46,972 nucleotides of DNA from contig JAJRYT010000145.1 in NCBI GenBank assembly GCA_024275635.1, forward strand, positions 1-46,972, given 5' to 3'. Of this stretch, positions 1-6,647 are shown piece after piece. A program made the position numbers and the translations under genes. The DNA is from Chloroflexota bacterium (GTDB lineage Bacteria; Chloroflexota; Anaerolineae; Promineifilales; Promineifilaceae). Positions within the stretch are counted from its first letter, which is position 1; every line of letters begins with the position of its first letter. A model generated the notes under the pieces. The model worked only from the letters and a program-made list of their open reading frames with translations. It searched no databases and was not told where the DNA came from.

Positions 1-176
1 CCCGGCAATCGCTGCAAGTTTACGAACAGCGCTGCCATGACGCGATGTGGAGCAGTATGACACGCTCTTATCGGTTCCAGCAATGGCTAATGCGGCTCCC
101 GTTCCTGATTGATTTGTTAGTAAAGCGGTTGAAGGAAAACAACAAGTTGGCCAAGACATTCTTGACGAAGTTGTAG
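1..176 (+). CDS. C-terminal fragment of a probable FAD-dependent oxidoreductase
   Basis: An open frame enters from the left edge (first full codon at base 3) and stops at TAG 174-176, giving about 57 residues. The visible tail is basic and amphipathic (YEQRCHDAMW, then FLIDLLVKRLKENNKLA). It resembles the C-terminal helix of geranylgeranyl-reductase-like FAD monooxygenases, which end in a Y-E-x-R motif followed by Arg-rich membrane-hugging helices. No cofactor motif is inside the window, so the family call is an inference from tail style only. The gene is followed by a strong terminator. Confidence 0.4.
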   Translation, partial: RQSLQVYEQRCHDAMWSSMTRSYRFQQWLMRLPFLIDLLVKRLKENNKLAKTFLTKL

Positions 177-197
177 ATACACGGCCGTTCCCCGTAA

Positions 198-222
198 AAA
201 AACCCGCTTCGAGCGGGTTTTT
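198..222. terminator. Bidirectional intrinsic terminator
   Basis: An 11-bp perfect stem (aaaaacccgct / agcgggttttt) with a 3-nt loop has A-rich and T-rich flanks. It lies between the converging left-edge gene and the cold-shock gene, so it can stop both transcripts. Confidence 0.85.
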
Positions 223-249
223 ATATTATACTTATGTAAATAGACGAAA

Positions 250-483
250 TCATATGGGACCAAAACTGCGTCGTGGGTTAACGTTTTGGGCTTGAGGCCC
301 TTTGCCTGCATCAACCAGATCGAATTCCACTTTATCCCCCTCGAAAAGGTTGCGGTAGCCTTCTCCATCTATCGCCGAATAGTGAACAAAAACTTCCTGG
401 CCGCCCCCGTCGGGGTTGATAAATCCATATCCTTTTAGCCGACTAAACCATTTTACAATACCTGTCTGCTTGCCCATAATCAT
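250..483 (-). CDS. Cold-shock domain protein (CspA family)
   Basis: This is a 77-residue single cold-shock domain, an RNA/ssDNA-binding OB fold acting as an RNA chaperone. Visible motifs are KWFSRLKGYGFI (RNP1 is KGYGFI) and VFVHYSAI (RNP2), followed by a typical EGDKVEFD and a QAQNV ending. The open frame extends further upstream, but the ATG at 483 is chosen because GGAGG sits 6 nt before it and because the family begins just before G-x-V-K-W-F. A second ATG two codons in (477) is possible. The gene has a leader of about 100 nt or more holding a strong hairpin (526-580). Confidence 0.93.
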   Translation of the reverse strand: MIMGKQTGIVKWFSRLKGYGFINPDGGGQEVFVHYSAIDGEGYRNLFEGDKVEFDLVDAGKGPQAQNVNPRRSFGPI

Positions 484-525
484 GTAATACCTCCACATCT
501 TTGATTCACAGGTTTGGCTTCGACG

Positions 526-580
526 ATAGCAGATGCAAAGCGCCACCTTTACCGAAGTTAAATGGCGCTTCATCTGCTAT
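526..580 (-). promoter_or_regulatory. Long hairpin in the cold-shock gene leader
   Basis: The arms atagcagatgcaaagcgcca (526-545) and tggcgcttcatctgctat (563-580) are complementary over about 18 bp with a 2-nt bulge. In the csp transcript the structure lies about 43-97 nt upstream of the start codon. It could be a leader fold that changes with temperature, as known for cspA mRNAs, or a terminator-like element of an upstream transcript. The assignment is an inference from position. Confidence 0.55.
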
Positions 581-730
581 AACTACCAATACATCAAAAT
601 CACATACCTATACATCGCTTGAGTTAGGTAAAAATTAACATTTTTAGGGAGATATTTCCATTAACGAAGCGTGAAAGCAATCGCAAAACAGGAAGGTTTT
701 CCCGATTTTCTCAGGAATACAATCCTGATT

Positions 731-750
731 TTGTTGTAGAACTACAACAA
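731..750. terminator. Short hairpin just after the GNAT gene
   Basis: A 9-bp perfect stem (ttgttgtag / ctacaacaa) with a 2-nt loop lies 8 nt past the stop codon of the acetyltransferase gene. Outer bases cctgat/atcagg extend the pairing. There is no clean T-run after it on the minus strand, so termination is only a possibility. Confidence 0.35.
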
Positions 751-758
751 TAAAAAGA

Positions 759-1499
759 TCAGGGGCGTGGTTTGAGGGCGGCCTGAAGCATCACCAATTG
801 GCGGCCGCTATCTTTGAAGCCGACGCTCTGGGCCAGTTGGATTGAGGGGATGTTATTTTCGGAGACAATGTAGAGAGGAGTACGGCCGTTTTTCAATAAA
901 TATTGCGCCATCGCCGCCACAACGCTGCGCCCCCACCCTTGCCGTTGATGGAAGCGGCTGGTATTCACAAAAATCTCAGCAAAAGTGGGCGATTGCCAGT
1001 TAAGACTGGCTGAGGCGACAATTTCCTGCTCCGGGACGGCCGCACGCCGGATGATGAAGCGGGGCAGGTTGTTAGGGCCTGTTGTTTGGGCTACTAACAC
1101 GTTGATGATCGGTTCAAAACGCGAGCGCTCCAACATAAAAATGCGTAAATGTTCTTCGGCCTGGATATCAAACACGGCCTGGAGCAGCGGTAGGTAAGCC
1201 AGCGGTGTGATGAGAATGACGGCCGTTCCTGGCAACAGGGCCTGATAAATCAGCTCGACACTGGCGGCCATATCCGCGTCCGGCAGTCGCAGTGTCACCA
1301 ACGGCCGGAACAAATCCATGCCTGTGCGCGATAAGGCGATGTAGCCAGCCGCCCTATTCGCGTTTGCCGGGTAAGTAAGCAGCTGCGTCTTATGGTCTGG
1401 ATGATGAAACGCATAGTAGCTGGCAACGGCATCGGCTGGCTGCCGTTCATCCAGCAAAAGGCGGATGGCCCGCCGACTATTTGTCAGATTATCCATCAT
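759..1499 (-). CDS. GNAT-family N-acetyltransferase
   Basis: This is a protein of about 246 residues whose C-terminal half carries the GNAT acetyl-CoA site: Q-R-x-G-x-G (HQRQGWGRSVV) followed by a helix and the late motif NIPSIQLAQSVGFKDSG, typical of the N-x-x-S-x-x-L-Y/A-x-x-x-G-F signature. The N-terminal half is variable and probably sets substrate choice, which cannot be read here. The start is placed at the ATGATG of 1494-1499, which overlaps the last codons of the upstream nucleoside phosphorylase gene (stop at 1489-1491). This implies translational coupling. Longer starts would run deep into the upstream gene. Confidence 0.8.
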   Translation of the reverse strand: MMDNLTNSRRAIRLLLDERQPADAVASYYAFHHPDHKTQLLTYPANANRAAGYIALSRTGMDLFRPLVTLRLPDADMAASVELIYQALLPGTAVILITPLAYLPLLQAVFDIQAEEHLRIFMLERSRFEPIINVLVAQTTGPNNLPRFIIRRAAVPEQEIVASASLNWQSPTFAEIFVNTSRFHQRQGWGRSVVAAMAQYLLKNGRTPLYIVSENNIPSIQLAQSVGFKDSGRQLVMLQAALKPRP

Positions 1500-2244
1500 T
1501 CTCCGCCAGGCGCTGTAAAGCGTGCAGTGCGATGATCGCCGCCGTGTCAACGGCCATTTTTACACTGGAATCATCCGGATTAAACGATTCCATATCTTCG
1601 CCGCTTTGTAAAACATTGCCATCAACAGCCAGAATCGCGGCCGTTTGTACGCTGCGTAATGAGCCAATAATGAATAAAGCGGCGCACTCCATCTCCACAG
1701 CCAACACATTGGCAGTGGAAAGCGTTTTGTAGTTAGGCGTGAATAGCGTAGGCACACCGGGGTAGAAATTATCGCTGGTGAGAACAATGCCAGTGGGGCA
1801 GGAACGGCCGTTTTCCGCCGCCGCCATTCGTAAAGCCCATGTCAAATCCAGGTCAGCCACGGCCGGATACCCTTCCGGCACAGCAGTACGGCCGTAGCCT
1901 ATGTTCTGCACGGCAGCGGCAGCGACAATGAGATCGCCAGCATGGCTTTCCGGCTGTAACCCACCGCATGTTCCCACCCGAATTATCCGGCGCGCGCCGG
2001 CAGCGATCAGCTCTTCAAAGGCGATAGCGGCCCCTGGCGCGCCGATACCGTGTGAACAAACCGTCACCGGCCAGCCGCTAAACCGGCCCTGGTAGGAGCG
2101 ATATTCTCGCTTTTCGCCCAGCAGGGATGCCTCCGCGAGATGCTGGGCAATGCGTGCGGCCCGTCCCGGATCGCCGCATACAAGCACATTCGGGCTAACG
2201 CTGCCGGTGGGGACGCCAATGTGGGGTAATTTTTTCTTTGTCAT
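1489..2244 (-). CDS. Nucleoside phosphorylase (uridine phosphorylase-like)
   Basis: At 251 residues, the length is typical for hexameric PNP_UDP_1 enzymes, which cleave nucleosides with phosphate to a free base and ribose-1-phosphate in salvage. Visible motifs are the phosphate-binding GDPGR, YRSYQGRF, the SHGIGAPGAAIAFEEL loop, RVGTCG, the SDNFYPG loop and the ribose-binding VEMECAALF (M-E-x-A type). These fit uridine phosphorylase best; a purine phosphorylase cannot be excluded. The ATG at 2244 is used because the family starts just before the hydrophobic strand leading into GDPGR. The 22 residues upstream of it in the open frame fall in repeat DNA. It is coupled to the GNAT gene downstream. 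Confidence 0.88.
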   Translation of the reverse strand: MTKKKLPHIGVPTGSVSPNVLVCGDPGRAARIAQHLAEASLLGEKREYRSYQGRFSGWPVTVCSHGIGAPGAAIAFEELIAAGARRIIRVGTCGGLQPESHAGDLIVAAAAVQNIGYGRTAVPEGYPAVADLDLTWALRMAAAENGRSCPTGIVLTSDNFYPGVPTLFTPNYKTLSTANVLAVEMECAALFIIGSLRSVQTAAILAVDGNVLQSGEDMESFNPDDSSVKMAVDTAAIIALHALQRLAENDG

Positions 2245-2286
2245 TGTGTTCTCTGGAAAAAATGGGGTTGGGTAATGGTAATATGG

Positions 2287-2393
2287 TATCTTCTCAAAAT
2301 TTCGGGGCAAAGATTACAAAAGTTTCAAAACGGGCACTATGCAGACAATATGTTGTTAAAACTTTTGTAATCTCCCCAGTTTATTGAGAAGAT
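2287..2393. repeat. MITE-like nested inverted repeat
   Basis: The inner arms agattacaaaagttt (2311-2325) and aaacttttgtaatct (2359-2373) are perfectly complementary. The outer arms atcttctcaa (2288-2297) and ttgagaagat (2383-2392) pair as well, enclosing cgggg/cccc pairing. The inner word reappears as a palindrome at 42341-42373, so this is a dispersed family with no coding capacity. Confidence 0.65.
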
Positions 2394-2399
2394 ACGTAA

Positions 2400-2484
2400 T
2401 ATAGGTAATTGGGTAATTGGGTAATTGAGTAATTACCCAATTACCTAATTACCCAATTACTCAATTACTCAATTACTCAATCAC
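2400..2484. repeat. Tandem 8-bp repeats forming an inverted repeat
   Basis: Units of gtaattgg/gtaattga run rightward from about 2405 and are followed by their complements (acccaattacc, actcaatt). The two halves pair with each other. There is no gene here; it fills most of the gap between the phosphorylase and lysine aminomutase genes together with the MITE-like element. Confidence 0.75.
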
Positions 2485-2520
2485 GAGTTATTTCTAAACA
2501 GCTTTGAATGCTGGCTTAAT

Positions 2521-3930
2521 TTATTTAGAAACGGCCGTTTCCTCTTCCGGTTCAGTCAATTGGGCCGGTTCATGTTCAATCGAGCCGACGCCCAACGGCT
2601 GCCATTTCTTCTTTAACTCGCCACTGCGCAGCCGGTGTTCTGATCCGCCTCGCGCATGAACGTCAGAAAAACCCTTTGGCTCAATGGACATCTTCTGCCC
2701 ATCCAACAGCGCCATAATCCCCTCTTGCCCCGGCTCCGGACGCGGCGCGATCAATGCTTCCTGCGCTTTAATCGCCCGGGGATCATAATCCTCCGGCTCT
2801 GTGTAAGTGGTGATGAATCCCTCAAAATTACGCAAAACAACCTTTTCCGGGCTTTGCGAAAGGATATAGTTAGGCGCAACCGGAATCTTGCCGCCGCCGC
2901 CAGGGGCGTCAATGACATACGTAGGCACAGCGTAACCGGAGGTATGGCCGCGCAGTCCTTCCATGATTTCAATTCCCTTGCTGACCGAAGTCCGCAAATG
3001 CCCGGCCCCTTCGACGAGATCGCATTGGTAAAGATAATACGGCCGTACCCGAATCTTCACCAACTCATGCACCAATTTACGTTGAATCGTCACCGAATCA
3101 TTCACCCCCGCCAGCAACACACTCTGGTTACCCAATGGCACGCCTGCCCGCGTCAGCCGATCCGTCGCCGCTGCCAGTTCCGGCGTAATTTATTTCGGAT
3201 GATTCACATGAATATTCAGCCACAACGGATGATATTTGCTCAACATATCGGCAAATTCCTGCGTCACCCGCATTGGCAAAAAGACCGGCACACGCGCCCC
3301 AATACGAATAATCTCCACATGTGGAATGTCCCGCAAACGCGCCAAAATCATATCCAACAACTTGGGGGCCAGCACCATCGGGTCGCCGCCAGACAGCAGC
3401 ACATCCCGTACTTGCGGCGTGTTTTCAATATACTCGATTTGAGCGTCAAACTCACTGCGGCTGAACGTCTGCGTCGGGTCGCCGACAATGCGGCTGCGTG
3501 TGCAGTAGCGGCAGTAAGTGGCACACTGCGTCGTCACCAGCATCAGCACCCGATCCGGGTAGCGGTGAACCAGCCCCGGAACCGGCGAATGTTTGTCCTC
3601 GGCCAGCGAATCTTCCATCATCGATTCAAAAGGAACCATTTCCTTGTCGGTGGGGAGGATTTGCTTACGAACTGGGCAGTTAGGGTCATCCGGGTCTATC
3701 AGACTGGCAAAATAGGGGGTGATGTCTACGCGGAATAAGCCTTTGGCGCTCAGCGCTTTCCGTTCTGATTCGGTCAAATTGATTACTTTTTCCAGTTCAG
3801 CTACCGAATTAAGCCGGTGGCTCATTTGCCAGCGCCAATCCATCCATTTTTCATCGGGTACATCTTGCCAATATCGGGCGCGGGTGTAAACGGTCTCGGT
3901 AATTGGTGTTGCAGTTCGTGGTTTTGCCAT
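2521..3930 (-). pseudogene. kamA: Lysine 2,3-aminomutase, interrupted by one in-frame TAA
   Basis: Lysine 2,3-aminomutase converts L-lysine to L-beta-lysine using a [4Fe-4S] cluster, S-adenosylmethionine and PLP. Residues 1-246 carry the radical SAM triad C-x3-C-x2-C (CATYCRYC, Cys136/140/143) and the LLSGGDPM motif. Translation then meets TAA at 3190-3192 right after NIHVNHPK. The same frame resumes with [19 protein letters not shown] and continues 222 residues through the PLP-lysine motif [12 protein letters not shown] (Lys about 348) to TAA at 2521. Family members have Glu where the stop sits, so one G-to-T change (GAA to TAA) explains it. Without readthrough the product lacks the PLP lysine and would be inactive. 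The start ATG at 3930 has AGGAG 9 nt upstream. The rest of the gene is intact, so the lesion is recent, a sequencing error, or recoded. Confidence 0.88.
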
Positions 3931-3932
3931 GA

Positions 3933-4006
3933 GTACAATCTCCTATAAAAAAAACGCGTCGTGAATGACGTAACACGTGTAATGGTTTCGGGTTAGGAGA
4001 TTGTAC
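3933..4006 (-). promoter_or_regulatory. Inverted repeat that covers the kamA ribosome-binding site
   Basis: The bases gtacaatctccta (3933-3945) are perfectly complementary over 13 bp to taggagattgtac (3994-4006). In the kamA mRNA the 3' arm is the Shine-Dalgarno region itself (TAGGAG, just before ATG 3930) and the 5' arm lies about 50 nt upstream. Pairing would hide the ribosome-binding site. A translational switch or autoregulatory site is inferred. Confidence 0.6.
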
Positions 4007-4055
4007 GTAGATTCAGAGTATTCGACAATCTGAGCTTATGAGGTTGTTTCAAGAA

Positions 4056-4087
4056 GTTCCCCGGAAACTGTTGAGTTTCCGGGGAAC
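4056..4087. terminator. Strong hairpin after the FDGSDVGL-repeat gene
   Basis: A 14-bp perfect stem (gttccccggaaact / agtttccggggaac) with a 4-nt loop begins 14 nt past the stop of the gene ending at 4101. The downstream tail on the minus strand is cttcttg, a weak T-run. It probably ends that transcript and insulates the kamA leader. Confidence 0.7.
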
Positions 4088-4100
4088 TCGCGTCATGATG

Positions 4101-6008
4101 CTAATATTCAATAAACAAGCCATCAATTCGATCGCCACCGAATCCGGCTGCAGAACCGTCAAAAATCATCTCGAAGGTGCAGGTGGTGGTGTCGCCCAGC
4201 GATCCTAATCGGCACACGATTACATCCAGCGCATCACTGATGATGCTGCCGGTTGAAAACTCGTTTTGCAAGGCGATGTAAACATCGCCTGTCGCTGCGT
4301 CCAGCCATGTACCCCAAATGTCTTCTGGCGTCAAGCCAACGTCTGATCCGTCAAAGTACATTTCCCACCGGCCAGTCGTGGCGTGGCCGAGCGTGCCATT
4401 CAGCACGATCAGGTCGTCGTCTGCGCCCAACATCTTGCCGCCGCCGGTCTTGGGTACTTTGAAGGAGGCGTTGGTGCTGACAACGAGACGGCCGTCATCC
4501 GTAAAACCAATCGCATCCACATCTTCGCCGCCCTTCTTCAGCCCCACATCCGAGCCGTCGAAGAACCATTCCCAGGTTCCGGCCGTATTTTCACCCAGCG
4601 AGGTGGGGATGAACCTGACGATATCCGAATCATCCACCTTGCCGAAGCCGGGCACCTTGAAGCGCGTATTGAAGCTCATCAAGATACTGCCATCGTCCAT
4701 GAGATGGATGGCGTCCAGGTCGGTGCGCTTCAAGCCCACATCCGAGCCATCGAAAAGCAATGACCAGTCGCCAGTGGCCATATCATAAGTGACAATATCT
4801 TCATCAGCGTAATCAACACTGCCAGCGATACCCGTCGAATTAGAACTAAGCGTGATGGTTGCTGGTTCACAGGTGGATTTACTGATCCCCCACAGCGCTT
4901 CGCCGGTGACTTCATTATTCTCGCCGGAAGCTGCATAATCTTCCCAACCGCCGGTCGCCAATTGCACGCTGATCATGTAATCAATCGCGCCCTGGATTTC
5001 ATCTCCGTATACATTGCAGGCTAATTGTTGCAGAGCCAAGACGGCATAGGCCGTTTCCTGGATTGTTTCATTGTCTTCGCCGGGATTAAGATAACCGGAA
5101 TTCCAGGTAAAGCCGCCGCCGTCAATTTGGTAACCGACTAGGATTGCGCCCAAGTCATCTAAATTAGAAGCGGCTGCGTGTTCACCAGCTACCGGGTCGT
5201 AATCTTCATCTACTAAAGCCAGCCCATAAACAGCGCCGGCCAACCCGATCACATCGTAGTAAGCAGAACCATCAAGCTCATCAATCTCGGCTTTAACGCC
5301 GGCAACCCAGGCAGTGGTATCGGCTCCAGCCGAAGCCGCGCCGACTAATCCCATCCCAATATCCCAGGCGGCTAAATTGGGAATACCTTGTGAAGCGCGC
5401 GCGGTACGAATCAAATTTACATAGCCGGCGGTATCATAGAGCGTACCAGCGCCGTTCCGGTCGTAAGTCCCGGAGGCCAGCGGCCCATAGAAATTGGCTA
5501 CGACATGATCTGTGTAGGCGGTCCCGCCAAAAACACTGTCCAATTCGGCCGCCAAATACCCATCAGACGGCGAAAAGTTGTTGGTTTTAGTCAACAGGAG
5601 CACGCCAGCGTTAGCGAGGGCAGTCATATGGTTGGCGTCCCCAGTCATCCAGTAGGCTTGTGCCAATCCTTTGGCAATGGGGCCTATGGTGTTGAGGGGG
5701 CTGGCATTGTTGGGATTGCCATCATCAAGCGGCCAATCCCAACCGCCATCATTGTTTTGCAGGGCCGTAAGCCGATCCCCGCCGTCCTGAAAGACGTCGC
5801 TTAAACTGCTCACAGATGTTACAGTCTGGGCTGTTTCCGGGACGGTTTGCTTAACTTGATTGGGAACAGACACGATTTCAGTTTCCCCAAAAGCTGGAAT
5901 GGCTGGTGCGGGGCGAGCGTTCGAACTCCCCCAAACTAACCCGACGGGCATCAACACTAACGATACAAATACAACCAATAATAATTGTGCTTTACTTTTT
6001 GGTAACAT
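4101..6008 (-). CDS. Secreted alpha/alpha-toroid protein with C-terminal FDGSDVGL repeats
   Basis: This 635-residue protein starts with a signal peptide (MLPKSKAQLLLVVFVSLVLM, cleavage near residue 27). Residues about 65-385 contain NDGGWDW, TGGWEDY and repeated helical units (ETAYAVLALQQLA) like the prenyltransferase/squalene-cyclase alpha/alpha toroid, but no DXDD-type cyclase motif was seen. From about residue 400 to the end come four repeats, each with an aromatic strand and FDGSDVGL (the last degenerated to FDGSAAGF) followed by acidic DxD stretches. These repeats are probably beta-propeller or carbohydrate/calcium-binding units; their function is unknown to me. GGGAGG sits 7 nt before ATG 6008. 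It is monocistronic, with a terminator behind it. The extracellular location is secure; the activity is not. Confidence 0.75.
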   Translation of the reverse strand: MLPKSKAQLLLVVFVSLVLMPVGLVWGSSNARPAPAIPAFGETEIVSVPNQVKQTVPETAQTVTSVSSLSDVFQDGGDRLTALQNNDGGWDWPLDDGNPNNASPLNTIGPIAKGLAQAYWMTGDANHMTALANAGVLLLTKTNNFSPSDGYLAAELDSVFGGTAYTDHVVANFYGPLASGTYDRNGAGTLYDTAGYVNLIRTARASQGIPNLAAWDIGMGLVGAASAGADTTAWVAGVKAEIDELDGSAYYDVIGLAGAVYGLALVDEDYDPVAGEHAAASNLDDLGAILVGYQIDGGGFTWNSGYLNPGEDNETIQETAYAVLALQQLACNVYGDEIQGAIDYMISVQLATGGWEDYAASGENNEVTGEALWGISKSTCEPATITLSSNSTGIAGSVDYADEDIVTYDMATGDWSLLFDGSDVGLKRTDLDAIHLMDDGSILMSFNTRFKVPGFGKVDDSDIVRFIPTSLGENTAGTWEWFFDGSDVGLKKGGEDVDAIGFTDDGRLVVSTNASFKVPKTGGGKMLGADDDLIVLNGTLGHATTGRWEMYFDGSDVGLTPEDIWGTWLDAATGDVYIALQNEFSTGSIISDALDVIVCRLGSLGDTTTCTFEMIFDGSAAGFGGDRIDGLFIEY

Positions 6009-6049
6009 TTTAATCCTCCCTACTTGTTTTCAGCGCAGTCTGGCCATTC

Positions 6050-6077
6050 AATTCTAGAAATATACTTAGCTAGAATT
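6050..6077. promoter_or_regulatory. Inverted repeat upstream of the FDGSDVGL gene
   Basis: aattctag (6050-6057) and ctagaatt (6070-6077) form an 8-bp dyad with a 12-nt spacer, 42-69 nt upstream of ATG 6008. This is a plausible regulator-binding site by position; no factor is identifiable. Confidence 0.35.
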
Positions 6078-6647
6078 GGTTCATATGGTAAGCAAAGCGC
6101 CGCTAAACGGATTTAACAATAAGTGGTTAAGCTCCCTTCATATTTTTATTTCCTCCCGGCAAACTGGACGCAGGCCAATATCTGATTGCACAGAATACCA
6201 CACCGGGTCTCATCCTGGTGGGATTGTGTGGCTACGGCCGTTTACCACGACAACAATAACGGCCGTCTCATCGCTATATTAGCTTGGTTTGAATGAGATT
6301 CTTACGCACTCCTTCCCTGTTTACCCTGTCATACGGGCTACTTTGGTTGTCAACACAACCATTCCTCGCATGTTTTGTGGTAGACCATTTTACTGCCTGG
6401 CCTGATTGACACTTATGCCCTTAAACTCGTTTATCCTCAAAACGAAAGGTATAACGACTGGTAAGTTAAGTACAAGTCATTTTCTAACGTATGCAAGTAT
6501 CGATTGAGGGTGTGGTTGGCACACGTTTTTGTTTTGTCTTGCATCAACGATCATCGTTGATGTGCCTGACTTACACAGGCTCCAACTCCTAGATACCTAT
6601 ACTAATGTGGGTTTCTTGCAAACAACCTTTCGGCACGGTTAAGAAAT
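6078..6647. other. 570-bp gene-free region
   Basis: No supported gene lies here; a short open frame on the plus strand lacks a ribosome-binding site and any recognizable sequence. The region holds two ACGGCCGT octamers only 25 bp apart (6234, 6259), which is unusual because most copies are genic. It also has a 21-bp perfect palindrome (6542-6562, catcaacgat-c-atcgttgatg) that could be an operator or a transcript end for the penicillin-binding protein gene. Confidence 0.5.

Noticed and set aside
3190-3192. Recoding of the kamA stop as selenocysteine or pyrrolysine
   Set aside because: The stop is TAA, not TGA or TAG, and the conserved residue is Glu.
2656-3738. 360-codon open frame on the plus strand
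   Set aside because: Antisense to lysine aminomutase, low-complexity His/Arg/Gln composition typical of a codon-shadow, no ribosome-binding site.
6076-6282. Possible small gene in the 570-bp gap
   Set aside because: No ribosome-binding site, no similarity recognised, and it spans two octamers in a region otherwise non-coding.
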